The position numbers and the translations under genes were made by a program. The notes below the pieces were generated by a model, which was given only the letters and a program-made list of their open reading frames with translations, was not told the DNA's origin and searched no databases. This document shows, in pieces, positions 34,275 to 43,196 of a stretch of DNA of 64,000 nt (position 1 is its first letter; each line of letters begins with the position of its first letter). This DNA is from Streptomyces decoyicus (lineage in GTDB: Bacteria; Actinomycetota; Actinomycetes; Streptomycetales; Streptomycetaceae): NCBI RefSeq assembly GCF_019880305.1, contig NZ_CP082301.1, forward strand, positions 124,001-188,000. The letters are read 5' to 3'.

Positions 34275-35719
34275 AACTCCCCGCCCTGCCGGCCCTGCGC
34301 AGCCTCCGGGCACGGCTCACCCTCGGGCTGGTGGCTCTGCTGGCGCTGAGCTGCCTCGCGGTCGGCGTGGCCACCACCGCCGCCCTCGAAGGTTTCCTGG
34401 TACGTCGGCTCGATCAGCAGCTGACCGCCATCGGCGGCCACTTCCCGGCGAGCCTGGACCCGGCCGGGGCGTCCGGCGGGAACAACGGTGGCCCCGACAC
34501 CCGTGGACAGGCCGCCGGCACCTTCGGCGCCTGTGTGCTGGGCGGATCGGTGACCCGGGCCGCCGTGGTCGGCGAGCGGACCGAGACCCCGGTGCCGCTC
34601 ACCGCCGCCGACCGCCGGGTGCTGGCACAGGTGCCGGCGGACGCCCGGGGCCGCAGTATCCGGCTCTCCACGCTCGCCGAGTACCGGGTGATGGGCGTCC
34701 GTGGCCCGGCCGGTGATGTGCTGATCACCGGGCTGCCGCTGCAACCCGTCGCGGACACCGTGAGCCGGCTGGAGCTGGTGGAGGCGGTGGTGTTCGGGGC
34801 CGCGCTGCTGGTCACCGGGATCGCCGGCGCGGTGTGGGTCCGGCTGTCGCTGCGCCCGCTGCGGCGGGTGGCGGCCACCGCCTCGCGGGTGGCTCAACTA
34901 CCCCTGGCCGGCGGCGAGGTGGCGATGCCTCCACGCGTCCCGGACGCCGACCCCCGAACCGAGGTGGGCCGGGTCGGCGGCGCGTTCAACCGGATGCTTC
35001 AGCACGTCGAGGAGTCACTCGCCCGCAGGCTCGCCAGCGAGCAGCGGCTGCGCCGGTTCGCTGCCGACGCCAGCCATGAGTTGCGGACCCCGGTGGCCTC
35101 GATCCGCGGGCACGCGGAGCTGGCGCTGCGCAGCCGTGAGCCGGTGCCGGACGCGGTGCGGCGCGCCCTCGGCCGGGTCCGCTGCGAATCCGTGCGCATG
35201 GGTGAGCTCGTTGACGACCTGCTGCTGCTCGCCCGGCTGGACGCGGGACGCCCGCTGGCGACCGAGCCGGTGGACCTGACCCGTCTGGTCCTCGACGCGG
35301 TGAGCGACGCCCACGCCGCCGGGCCGGAAAACCGCTGGGTACTGCAGCTTCCCGAGGAGCCCGTGGTGCTCCGAGGCGATCAGCGCGGACTTCAGCAGGT
35401 GCTCACCAACCTGCTCGCGAACGCCCGCACCCATACTCCGCCGGGCACCCGGGTGACGGTAGGCCTCACCGAATGGGACCACGAGGTGGAAATCCTGGTC
35501 CAGGACGACGGGCCCGGCGTGCCGGAGAAGCTGCAGTCCGAGGTCTTCGACCGGTTCGTCCGCACCGACAACGGGCGTTCGAGGAGTGCGGGTGGCACGG
35601 GCCTGGGCTTGGCCATCACTCAGGCGGTGGCCACTGCGCACGGCGGGCGCGTCGCCCTGACCAGCCGTCCGGGCTACACCGCATTCCAGGTGTGGCTCCC
35701 CCGCGTCGAGGAACCGTAG
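34271..35719 (+). CDS. Membrane sensor histidine kinase
   Basis: A 482-residue kinase: N-terminal helix at about 15-38, an extracytoplasmic sensor of about 130 residues (to about 170), a second helix at 172-192, HAMP (about 190-250), HisKA with phospho-acceptor His269 in DASHELRTPVASIRGH, and an ATPase with LTNLLANARTHTPPG (N box), QDDGPGVP (G1) and GGTGLGLAIT (G2). The sensor contains one Cys (FGACVLGG), which might be redox-relevant; inference only. It overlaps the response-regulator gene by 4 bases. Genomic context suggests it senses a redox or metal signal for the adjacent flavin electron-transfer genes. Confidence 0.9.
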   Translation: MKLPALPALRSLRARLTLGLVALLALSCLAVGVATTAALEGFLVRRLDQQLTAIGGHFPASLDPAGASGGNNGGPDTRGQAAGTFGACVLGGSVTRAAVVGERTETPVPLTAADRRVLAQVPADARGRSIRLSTLAEYRVMGVRGPAGDVLITGLPLQPVADTVSRLELVEAVVFGAALLVTGIAGAVWVRLSLRPLRRVAATASRVAQLPLAGGEVAMPPRVPDADPRTEVGRVGGAFNRMLQHVEESLARRLASEQRLRRFAADASHELRTPVASIRGHAELALRSREPVPDAVRRALGRVRCESVRMGELVDDLLLLARLDAGRPLATEPVDLTRLVLDAVSDAHAAGPENRWVLQLPEEPVVLRGDQRGLQQVLTNLLANARTHTPPGTRVTVGLTEWDHEVEILVQDDGPGVPEKLQSEVFDRFVRTDNGRSRSAGGTGLGLAITQAVATAHGGRVALTSRPGYTAFQVWLPRVEEP

Positions 35720-35820
35720 CCTCGGCGGCTGCCTCTGGAGTGGTCCGGCCGGTGACATCTGATCTGCCCGGTCCACGCGGTGGGCGTATCGAAGTCACGC
35801 CCCCGCGTAACCTCTTTCCT

Positions 35821-36777
35821 GTGCCAGCCTCCCGCCTGCATCGCGTTGCCGTCCTTGTGCTCGAGGGTGCGAAGCCGCTCGATGTCGGAATTCCCGCGCA
35901 GGTTTTCACCACCCGCGCGAGCATGCCGTACGAGGTGCGGGTGTGCGGGGCGGCACCCGGTCTCGTGACCGGCGGCGATGGCCTGTCGTACTACGTCGCC
36001 CACGGCCTCGACGCGCTTGCGTGGGCCGACATCGTCTTCGTCCCTGGCTACCGCTTCCCGGGCCGCGACGACCCGCCACAGGCCGTCGTTGACGCGCTGG
36101 TCGCCGCCCACGATCGGGGCGCGCGGCTCGCCGCCATCTCTACGGGCGCCTTCGCGCTCGCCGCCACGGGCCTGCTCGACGGTAAGCGCGCCACGACGCA
36201 CCGGCATTACGCGCGGGCGCTCGCGGCGAGGCATCCACTCGTTCAGGTCGACGAGAACGTTCTGTTCGTCGACGAGGGCAGCGTGCTGACGTCGGCCGGC
36301 GCAGCATCGGGCATCGACCTGTGCCTGCACCTCCTGCGCGGCGACCTCGGAGTGGCCGCTTCGAACCACGCGGCCCGGCGCCTGGTCGCGGCCCCCTACC
36401 GCAGCGGCGGTCAGGCGCAGTACGTGCCGCGCAGCGTGCCCGAGCCACTTGGTGAGCGGTTCGCCGCCACCCGCGAGTGGGCGCTGCACCGGCTGGGCGG
36501 GACCCTCACCCTGGAACTGCTCGCCCGGCATGCTGCGGTGTCGCCGCGCACCTTCTCGCGGCGCTTTGTCGAAGACACGGGATACACGCCGATGGAGTGG
36601 GTCATGCGCGCCCGCATCGACCTGGCCCGTGAGCTGCTCGAGCGTTCGGAGCGGCATGTCGAGCAGATCGCCGCCGACGTCGGTCTGGGCACCGGTGCCA
36701 ATCTGCGGTTGCACTTCCATCGCATCCTCGGCACGACGCCGAGCGAGTATCGGCGCACCTTCACCCGGGGCGAGTAG
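35821..36777 (+). CDS. GlxA-type AraC-family regulator with DJ-1/PfpI-like domain
   Basis: A 318-residue regulator. The N-terminal amidotransferase-like domain (residues 5-170) has VAVLVLEGAKPLDVGIPAQV, ADIVFVPGYRFPGRD and ISTGAFALAATGLLDGKRAT THRHY; the position of the usual nucleophile is Thr/Gly here (no Cys), so it senses rather than catalyses. Two helix-turn-helix motifs of AraC type occupy the C-terminus: LTLELLARHAAVSPRTFSRR and HVEQIAADVGLGTGANLRLH FHRILGTTPSEYRRTF. GTG 35821 is chosen to begin at HRVAVLVLEG; no strong ribosome-binding site. It precedes gap by 103 bases and may control it. Confidence 0.9.
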   Translation: MPASRLHRVAVLVLEGAKPLDVGIPAQVFTTRASMPYEVRVCGAAPGLVTGGDGLSYYVAHGLDALAWADIVFVPGYRFPGRDDPPQAVVDALVAAHDRGARLAAISTGAFALAATGLLDGKRATTHRHYARALAARHPLVQVDENVLFVDEGSVLTSAGAASGIDLCLHLLRGDLGVAASNHAARRLVAAPYRSGGQAQYVPRSVPEPLGERFAATREWALHRLGGTLTLELLARHAAVSPRTFSRRFVEDTGYTPMEWVMRARIDLARELLERSERHVEQIAADVGLGTGANLRLHFHRILGTTPSEYRRTFTRGE

Positions 36778-36880
36778 CCCACCGTCACCTGGCGCGATCC
36801 TTTTGAACCCTGGCGATCACGCCGCTGTCGCGAGCGGATGCGGCGCGCGAAATTGATGATGAACCGAAGGGACACCATTC

Positions 36881-37879
36881 ATGACGCGCATCGCCATCAA
36901 CGGATTCGGCCGCATCGGACGCAATGTGCTGCGTGCACTGCTGGAACGTGACAGCGACCTGGAGATCATCGCGGTCAACGACCTCACGGAGCCCGCCACC
37001 CTCGCGCGGCTGCTCGCCTACGACACGACGGCCGGCCGGCTCGGTCGCCCGGTGGCCGTCGACGGGAACGCCCTCGTCGTCGGCGGCCGTCGCATCGCGG
37101 TACTCGCCGAGCGTGAACCGGCGCAGCTGCCGTGGGCCGAACTCGGCGTGGACATCGTGCTCGAGGCGACCGGCCGCTTCACGTCGGCCGAGGCCGCCCG
37201 CGCCCACCTCGACGCCGGCGCGAAGAAGGTGCTGGTCAGTGCACCGTCGGAGGGTGCCGATGTCACGCTGGCGTTGGGGGTCAACACGGACGCATACGAC
37301 CCGGACGTGCACGCGATCGTCTCGAACGCCTCCTGCACGACCAATGCCCTTGCGCCGCTGGCCGCGGTGCTCGACGACCTGGCCGGCATCGAGCACGGCT
37401 TCATGACGACGGTGCACGCCTACACGCAGGAGCAGAACCTGCAGGACGGGCCACACCGTGACGCCCGCCGCGCCCGTGCCGCCGCCGTCAACATCGTGCC
37501 GACCACGACGGGCGCTGCCAAGGCGATCGGCCTAGTGCTGCCGAACCTTGACGGCAAGTTGTCGGGCGACTCGATCCGCGTGCCGGTTCCGGTGGGCTCG
37601 ATCGTCGAACTCAATACAACCGTCACCCGTGACGTGACGCGCGACGAGGTGCTTGCGGCGTACCGCGCCGCGGCGGAGGGGCCGCTCAAGGGCATCCTCG
37701 AGTACTCGGACGATCCGCTCGTGTCGTCCGACATCACGGGCAATCCGGCCTCGTCGATCTTCGACTCGGCCCTCACCCGCGTCGAGGGCCGTCACGTCAA
37801 GGTGGTCGCGTGGTACGACAACGAATGGGGCTTTTCGCACCGCGTGATCGACACGCTCGAGCTCCTCGCCGCCCGCTGA
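36881..37879 (+). CDS. gap: Glyceraldehyde-3-phosphate dehydrogenase
   Basis: A 332-residue GAPDH. NAD-binding GFGRIGRN at residues 7-14, catalytic Cys in SNASCTTN (about 151), His in TTVHAYTQEQ (about 178), VPTTTGAAKAIG, and WYDNEWGFSHRVID near the end. Residues around VNDLTEP suggest NAD rather than NADP preference (Asp after the second strand). ATG 36881 is preceded by AAGGGACACC. This stand-alone gap is not next to pgk/tpi, so it may be an accessory isozyme. It is followed by a strong terminator. Confidence 0.95.
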   Translation: MTRIAINGFGRIGRNVLRALLERDSDLEIIAVNDLTEPATLARLLAYDTTAGRLGRPVAVDGNALVVGGRRIAVLAEREPAQLPWAELGVDIVLEATGRFTSAEAARAHLDAGAKKVLVSAPSEGADVTLALGVNTDAYDPDVHAIVSNASCTTNALAPLAAVLDDLAGIEHGFMTTVHAYTQEQNLQDGPHRDARRARAAAVNIVPTTTGAAKAIGLVLPNLDGKLSGDSIRVPVPVGSIVELNTTVTRDVTRDEVLAAYRAAAEGPLKGILEYSDDPLVSSDITGNPASSIFDSALTRVEGRHVKVVAWYDNEWGFSHRVIDTLELLAAR

Positions 37880-37934
37880 CCGACGCCCGAGGCCCTACAC
37901 CGCCTCCGGCGACCGCGTCGCCCAGGCGCTCTTG

Positions 37935-37975
37935 TGAGCGCTCCAGTCGGCCAGTTGCGCCGACTGGAGCGCTCA
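37935..37975 (+). terminator. Terminator of gap
   Basis: A perfect 16-bp stem (TGAGCGCTCCAGTCGG and complement) with a 9-base loop, 56 bases beyond the stop. Confidence 0.8.
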
Positions 37976-38078
37976 GCCACACGAGGGCGTTATTGCACAG
38001 CGGCGGGAGCACAGCACCGACACTGGCTTCTCTCCAGTTGCTCGTAAAGCTCGGCGAGCACCGGCGAAAAGGATCCGC

Positions 38079-38470
38079 TCAGGAACTGAAGTCCTCTGCC
38101 AGAACGGTGGCGTCACATGTCAGGTCGAGATCTTCAGGGGTGCCATCAATGTCCGTCCACCAGACGGTCGGCGTGCCGGGTGCCAGTGCGTCAAGCAGGC
38201 CAAGAATGACTTGGGCGGGGATGAGGAGCGGGTCCTGATCAGGGAAGACGAGCGCGGGGCCCTCTGGATAGAAGGTCATGTGGCAATGACCGTCACCGGT
38301 GTGGAGGTCGAGGTCAGTGGCATCTTTGGGCGGGAAAGGCCCGGACGCTGCGGAGCCCGGCCACAGTGCGATGGCCGTCTGCATGAGCTGGTCTGCCGAG
38401 AACGACCACGTTCCGCCATCGTCCCGGTCCGGGCTGACGTAGTAGTGGCCTCCCACCGGAACCCGGCCGC
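38079..38470 (-). pseudogene. C-terminal fragment of an unidentified protein, fused to the ndh remnant
   Basis: The leftward frame reads VGGHYYVSPDRDDGGTWSFS, ADQLMQTAIALWPG, DLHTGDGHCHMTFYPEGPAL, QVILGLLDALAPGTPTVWWT and DIDGTPEDLDLTCDATVLAE to a stop at 38079. It is well formed and probably the last 125 residues of a real Streptomyces protein, but its start has been replaced by the ndh-like remnant in another frame at about 38470. I do not recognise the family. Confidence 0.45.
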
Positions 38471-39039
38471 GTCGATCGTCCGGAACTCCCGGTCGAGTGT
38501 GTGGCCGGCGATCTCCCTGATCTGTCCGGCGAGTTCGACGCCGGTCGGCCCGCCGCCGACGGGCGCGAAGGTGAGCCACTGGTGCCTTCCCGGTCGTCTA
38601 CGGCCCTTTCGGTCATCTCGAACGCCTGGTAGATCCGTCGGCGGAGGTCCAGCGCGTCGCCCAGAGTCTTCATCCCGGGAGCGTGTGCAGCGAATGCGGG
38701 ATGCCCGAAGTAGGACTGGCGCATGCCGATCGCGACGATCAGGTCGTCATAGGGCAGCTCGACAGCTCCGCCTTCGGGTCGTTGTGCGTGGACCAGCCGG
38801 GCGTCGACGTTCACGTCGATGGCTTCGGCGAGCAAGCACCCCACGTTGTGGTGGCGTCGCAGGACCCCGCGGAGCGGTTGCGCAATCTGGCCCTCGGACA
38901 GGGTTCCGGAGGCGCACTGGTAGAGCAGAGGCTGGAAGAGGTGGTGGGCGCAGCGGTCGACCACGGTCACCGCGACCGGTGACCGCCGCAGGGCACGGGC
39001 GTCGAACAGCCCGGCGAACCCCCCACCGAGGACCACCAC
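38470..39039 (-). pseudogene. NDH-2-type NAD(P)/FAD oxidoreductase, truncated and frameshifted
   Basis: The leftward frame from about 39039 reads VVLGGGFAGLFDARALRR (FAD-binding GGGFAG), HHLFQPLLYQCASGTLSEGQ, LPYDDLIVAIGMRQSYFGH and APGMKTLGDALDLRRRIYQA. It loses one base near 38595, and the next frame continues LTFAPVGGGPTGVELAGQIR EIAGHTLDREF, the NADH-binding region of type II NADH dehydrogenases. At about 38470 it is cut off by an unrelated frame. About 190 of some 430 residues remain; no quinone-binding C-terminus. Confidence 0.75.
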
Positions 39040-39071
39040 CCGGCGGGGCGTGACATGACCTGCATCGGAGA

Positions 39072-39908
39072 TCAGCCTCCGGTGGCGAAGCCGGGGAAGA
39101 GTGTCATTCCGCCGTCGACGTAGAGCGTGCTACCGACGACGTAGTCGAGCAGGTCGGATGCCATGGCAACGACGGCATTGGCAATGTCGTCCGGGTCGCC
39201 GACGCGGCGGTACGGGATCAGGCGCAGGAGGTCGGCCTCGGCCTCGGGAGTGGACCAGGCGTCCTTGTTGATCGGCGTGCGGATCGCACCGGGTGCCACC
39301 GCGTTGACCCTGATCCGCTTGGGGGCCAGCTCCTGGGCGAGGGTCTGCATCAGCATGCCGACACCGCCTTTGGAGGAGGCGTAGTTCACGTGGCCCGACC
39401 ACGGGACGATCTGGTGGACCGAGCTCATGCAGATGATCTTCCCTGCCGACCGGGAGACCTCCTCCACCACGCCGCGCCGGACGAACTCCTTGGCGGCCTC
39501 CCGTGCACAGAGGAACTGGCCCGTCAGGTTGACATCGATGACCTTCTGCCACTCGGCGAGCGTCATCTCCGTCGCCGGCGCATCACGCTGGAGGCCCGCG
39601 TTGGCCACCATGATGTCGATGGTGCCGAATTCCTCGACCATCCGCGCGACCATGGCGGTCACCTGGCCCTCGTCGGACACGTCAGCCTCGTGGGCGTAGG
39701 CGCGAACCCCGAAGTCCTGGATCTCCGCCACGACCTTCTCGGCCTCGTCCGCACCGACGACGTAGTTCACCACGACATCCGCTCCGGCCCGGCCCAGGGC
39801 AACGGCGGTCGCCAGGCCGATGCCCGAGTTCGCACCGGTCACCAACGCCTTTTGGCCGCTGAGAAGCTGCGCAGACGCCTCGCGATGCTCGTTGGCCTTT
39901 CCTGCCAC
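39072..39908 (-). CDS. Glucose-1-dehydrogenase-type SDR oxidoreductase
   Basis: A 278-residue SDR. Cofactor loop TGANSGIG (about residues 27-34), NAG in VANAGLQRDAPATEMTLAEW, catalytic Ser in CMSSVHQIVPWSGH and Tyr-Lys in YASSKGG, then VNAVAPGAIRTPINKDAW and a final STLYVDGGMTLFPGFATGG. The HQ-x-x-PW-xGH segment and the LFPGF end are hallmarks of glucose 1-dehydrogenases (EC 1.1.1.47). GTG 39908 has AGGGGAG upstream; the open frame extends far upstream without family-like sequence. It is 33 bases upstream of nothing functional, since the ndh remnant follows. Confidence 0.85.
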   Translation of the reverse strand: MAGKANEHREASAQLLSGQKALVTGANSGIGLATAVALGRAGADVVVNYVVGADEAEKVVAEIQDFGVRAYAHEADVSDEGQVTAMVARMVEEFGTIDIMVANAGLQRDAPATEMTLAEWQKVIDVNLTGQFLCAREAAKEFVRRGVVEEVSRSAGKIICMSSVHQIVPWSGHVNYASSKGGVGMLMQTLAQELAPKRIRVNAVAPGAIRTPINKDAWSTPEAEADLLRLIPYRRVGDPDDIANAVVAMASDLLDYVVGSTLYVDGGMTLFPGFATGG

Positions 39909-40260
39909 TACGATCTCCCCTTCGGCGTTTCGGGCGGCCCGCCTGCGGGGAACAGCCGACGCGCATAAGAACGGCCGGACGTCGGGCGACCCGCCGGGAC
40001 AGGCACGGGAGCCGTCACATACCCGGCCCCAGACGAAAACACCCTGCACCGCAGGCGGTGCAGACCGGCGCGCTCGGCGGCCGCATATCGGCGGGCATGT
40101 CACACGGTCGGGCTACGAGCTGCACCCGGACCCTGCCCTGGTAGGCGTGTCACGGACGGGTGTTCATCAGGCCGCCCCCATTGCCTGCCTGCACAAGAGG
40201 TGACATACGACTTGATACGTCGTCAAAAGGCAGCATCGACTCAGCCGCGGTCCTGCCGCG

Positions 40261-40416
40261 CCGGCCTTCAAGACAATCCATAAGCGCCGCAATGAAGTCG
40301 AGCGTACGGTCAACGCCCTCAAGGGCTTCCGCGCCGCAGCCACCCGATTCGGCAAGAGGGCGTACATCTGCCACAGCACCGTGAGCGTTGCCGCCATTCG
40401 CCTCTGGCTTCGCTCG
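40261..40416 (+). pseudogene. IS5-family transposase C-terminal scrap
   Basis: The frame from 40261 reads FKTIHKRRNEVERTVNALKG then FRAAATRFGKRAY and AAIRLWLRS. It is closely related to the end of the near-complete transposase at 62349 (RRNEVERTINALK, AAIRLWLRA), so it is a remnant of the same IS group. The Glu in NEVERT is the third catalytic residue. Confidence 0.8.
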
Positions 40417-40434
40417 TTACCCGCCGGCCAGCCC

Positions 40435-41010
40435 TCAAGGGCAGGTGACCTCCCAGGCCGCCTCGATCATCCGGAAGATCTCGTCCACCGCGGCCTCCGG
40501 ATCGGCCGCCTCACGGGCCAGCGCATAGGCGTCGATCACGAACCTCGCGATCGTCCGGCAGGCCGTTGTGGTCTGTGACAGGTCGGGATCGGCGGCGATG
40601 GCCGTTGCCAGCGATTCTGCATGGCGCAGCCTCATCGAGTCCTCGTACTCCCGCAGGGCAGGTGATTCGTCGATCATGCGCCAGATCGGGGCGGCGCTGT
40701 CCGCCGTGCAATGTCGCACCAGGGCCTTGATTTCGCGGCGCAGCGCAGGGATGAGTGGCTCGTGCGGCGCCCGGCGGGTGACCGCCTGCGTGAGGCGTTG
40801 CTCGAATTCTGCGTCCTGCTCGAACACCAGGGCCTCTTTGGACGCGAAGTGGGAGAAGAGCGTGGTGACGGCCACGTCGGCCTCAGCGGCCACGTCACGG
40901 ATACCCACCGCGTCGTACCCGCGTTCCAGGAAGAGCCGCAGGGCGGTGTCGGCAATCTTCTGGCGGGTCGCGGCCTTCTTGCGCTCACGACGCCCGGACG
41001 GCACGGTCAT
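40435..41010 (-). CDS. TetR-family regulator
   Basis: A 191-residue TetR protein. Helix-turn-helix at about residues 15-60: KIADTALRLFLERGYDAVGI RDVAAEADVAVTTLFSHFAS KEALV. The C-terminal domain contains EIKALVRHCTADSAAPIWRM and RTIARFVIDAYALAREA. It is divergent from the quinone-oxidoreductase gene, with a perfect 15-base palindrome between them at 41052. ATG 41010 lacks a strong ribosome-binding site. It probably represses both genes. Confidence 0.9.
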   Translation of the reverse strand: MTVPSGRRERKKAATRQKIADTALRLFLERGYDAVGIRDVAAEADVAVTTLFSHFASKEALVFEQDAEFEQRLTQAVTRRAPHEPLIPALRREIKALVRHCTADSAAPIWRMIDESPALREYEDSMRLRHAESLATAIAADPDLSQTTTACRTIARFVIDAYALAREAADPEAAVDEIFRMIEAAWEVTCP

Positions 41011-41051
41011 GCCCTAACGCTACCAGGTACGTATCCGGAGCTGTTCCAAAA

Positions 41052-41066
41052 CACTAACCGTTAGTG
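41052..41066. promoter_or_regulatory. Palindromic operator between tetR and the oxidoreductase gene
   Basis: CACTAACCGTTAGTG is a perfect 7-1-7 inverted repeat. It lies 41 bases before the tetR start and 14 bases before ATG 41081, where it would overlap the oxidoreductase promoter. The spacing and symmetry suit a TetR dimer. ACTAACNGTTAGT-like sites are known for small TetR regulators of oxidoreductases. Confidence 0.75.
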
Positions 41067-41080
41067 CTATGTTCGGCCGC

Positions 41081-41974
41081 ATGAAGAAAGTGAGCTTCGC
41101 CGAGTTCGGCGGTCCGGACGTTCTGCAACTCATCGACGCCGAGGAGCCCCATGCGGGCCCCGGTCAGGTACGCATCGCCGTGCGGGCGGCGGGCGTGAAC
41201 CCCGTCGACTGGAGGGTCCGGGAAGGCCAGCTCCTGAAGGCCCATCCGATCGAGTTGCCCGCCGGAGTCGGGCTGGACGCCTCCGGAGTGGTGGACGAGG
41301 TCGGCGAGGGCGTCGCAGGGGTCGAGGTCGGCGACCACGTGTTCGGCGAAGGCTCAAGCACCTATGCCGAGTTCGCCGTGCTGTCGGCCTGGGCCCGTAT
41401 GCCCGAGGGTCTGACGTTCGAAGAAGCCGCCGGGTACCCCTCCGTGGTGGAGACCGCGCTGCGCATCATCCGCCAGGTCGGTGTGCAGTCCGGGCAGACG
41501 CTGCTGGTCAGCGGGGCGTCAGGGGGAGTCGGATCGGCGGTACTGCAGATCGCCCGCGACCGCGGCATCAGGGTGATCGGCACGGCAGGGGCCGCGAACC
41601 AGGACTATCTGCGGAGCCTGGGTGCCCTCGCCACGACGTACGGCGCGGGCTGGGTCGAGCGGGTGCGGCAGCTCGGCCATGTCGACGCAGCTCTCGATCT
41701 GGCCGGCTCGGGCGTGCTCCGCGAGCTCGTCGAGCTCACCGGGGACCCGCAGAAGGTGATCTCCATCGCCGATCTCGATGCGCCGGAGCTCGGTGTCCGG
41801 TTCTCCGGCGTGGCCGGGAGTGTGCCGGCAGCGCTTGCCGAGGCCGCCGGCCTCATCTCGCGGGGAAAGCTCCACATCCCTGTCGAGAAGTCGTACACGC
41901 TCGCCGAGGCCGCGGCGGCACACATCGACAGCCATGCCGGTCACACGCGCGGGCGCCGGGTCATAGTCGTCTGA
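41081..41974 (+). CDS. Zinc-independent MDR oxidoreductase (NADP-dependent quinone oxidoreductase type)
   Basis: A 297-residue medium-chain reductase: MKKVSFAEFGGPDVLQLID, RAAGVNPVDWRVREGQL, SGVVDEVGEGVAGVEVGDHV, GAS GGVGSAVLQIARDRG cofactor loop (about residue 149) and a final LAEAAAAHIDSHAGHTRGRR VIVV. The zinc-ligand pattern of alcohol dehydrogenases is absent, as in quinone oxidoreductases. ATG 41081 is preferred over ATG 41069, which sits against the operator. The adjacent TetR with its palindrome points to induction by a small electrophile or quinone. Confidence 0.9.
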   Translation: MKKVSFAEFGGPDVLQLIDAEEPHAGPGQVRIAVRAAGVNPVDWRVREGQLLKAHPIELPAGVGLDASGVVDEVGEGVAGVEVGDHVFGEGSSTYAEFAVLSAWARMPEGLTFEEAAGYPSVVETALRIIRQVGVQSGQTLLVSGASGGVGSAVLQIARDRGIRVIGTAGAANQDYLRSLGALATTYGAGWVERVRQLGHVDAALDLAGSGVLRELVELTGDPQKVISIADLDAPELGVRFSGVAGSVPAALAEAAGLISRGKLHIPVEKSYTLAEAAAAHIDSHAGHTRGRRVIVV

Positions 41975-42019
41975 GCCTTTTCCTGCGCAGTTGCACGGCT
42001 CGGCAGGCTGAATTCCTTG

Positions 42020-42290
42020 ACGGTGGTGAACGTGCTTCCCGTCGCCGCGTCCGCCGGGCCGGCCTTGCTGGTCGGCGTCGGCCTGTACAGCCCACAAGAT
42101 GCTCCCCATGTGCCGTCTGCCGACCAGCGCCGGCGACGGTCCAACAGGTCTGGTCTGCCTGCCGCCGAACCGTGTCGGTACGTCCCGCCACGTGATACCG
42201 GTCCGTCGCCGGGTCCCGTTGATGACCTGCCGGTGATTCTTCCAACGCCCGCCCGACCCATGTTCCTGGGCAAGTGCGGTTCACGCCGGG
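42020..42290 (-). pseudogene. IS5-family transposase N-terminal remnant, degenerate
   Basis: Read leftwards it parallels the first third of the near-complete transposase at 62349-63230: [31 protein letters not shown] (conserved [11 protein letters not shown]), and in a second frame AVQADADQQG corresponding to LQADADAEG. Many substitutions and at least one frameshift. Confidence 0.6.
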
Positions 42291-42299
42291 CCCGTTCTC

Positions 42300-43071
42300 G
42301 GTTTCAGGCCCGCTTGAGGGCCGGTCAGTGACGGCGGCGGCCTCAGCTTTCGGCAGGCCACCTGCCTCGCCGTACGCAGCATCATCAACCAGGTCTGGCG
42401 GCAGGACGTCGAGCAGATTGTCAGTACCGCCCTGACTCCTGTTGAGGAAGCGCTCGGCGCGATGGTCGGCGAACTGGTAGTCCAGTTCGGATCCAATGCC
42501 CTCGGCATGCAGCAGGTCATCGAACTCGGCCACGCCTCTTGCGCCGCCGAGCGCTCCCTCGCTTCCCGGCGCTCGGTGTCGGCGGATGGCGACACGAGCT
42601 GTCGTTGGGCGGCGAAATGCACGCCATCACGCTGCGACGCCGCGACGCCGCGACGCCGCGACAGAGGCAAACCGGTCACCGCGATCGCCCGCCACCTCGG
42701 ATCAGCCGGAGGCTCCGTACCCGTAGCCGTGACAACTCCATGAGCTGTGCCCGATGCGGCGAGAGGGCACTCACGGAGCCGGCGGCCGGCCTTGCCGAGA
42801 AACTGAAGGACATCGATCCAGCATCTTTCGAGGGCTACACCGGGTTCATCTGGCCGGAGCTCTTCGACCGCCGGCTCTCCTAGCCAACGACGTGGCCAGC
42901 CCTGAGGGTTGACAGGGCCAGGCAGACCACTGACGGCGCCGGCGGACAGCGAACAGATCGAGATCTGCGCGGCCGGCGGGTAACCAGTCACGCAGTATCG
43001 CTCGGCTGCCCGCCCTGCGCCGGGCAACTGCACCACCGGCCCGTCACAGCGCCCACGTGCTGATCAACCCA
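42300..43071. other. About 0.8 kb without a confident gene; short 8-bp tandem repeat
   Basis: A rightward frame near 42380-42560 (VEQIVSTALTPVEEALGAMV GELVVQFGSNALG) and a leftward one over the same bases (LDYQFADHRAERFLNRSQ) both look protein-like; they cannot both be real and neither has a ribosome-binding site. At 42634-42663 the unit GACGCCGC is repeated about 3.5 times. A short frame ends near 42883 with FEGYTGFIWPELFDRRLS. Confidence 0.3.
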
Positions 43072-43170
43072 CCACCGGACTGCCCTTGCGACTGGGCCCG
43101 GTCGCACCGCTCGATGCCACCGGACTGCCCTTGCGACTGGGCCCGGTCGCACCGCTCGATGCCACCGGAC
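43072..43170. repeat. Two perfect 45-bp tandem repeats plus 9 bp
   Basis: The 45-base unit starting CCACCGGACTGCCC and ending GCTCGATG occurs at 43072-43116 and again at 43117-43161, followed by the first 9 bases of a third copy. The unit is a multiple of three and lies just past the stop (43197) of the leftward DUF4157 gene, in whose neighbouring frame it would encode a GPVASSGATGPSRKGS repeat. It may be the remains of a repetitive C-terminal extension or simple replication slippage. Confidence 0.9.
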
Positions 43171-43196
43171 CAGACGATGCGCTCTGCTCCTCAAGC

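Noticed and set aside
42380..42560. Two competing protein-like frames on opposite strands
   Set aside because: Neither has a ribosome-binding site or known motif, and I could not decide between them.
43072..43170. Possible short CRISPR array
   Set aside because: The two 45-bp units abut with no spacers, so it is a simple tandem duplication.
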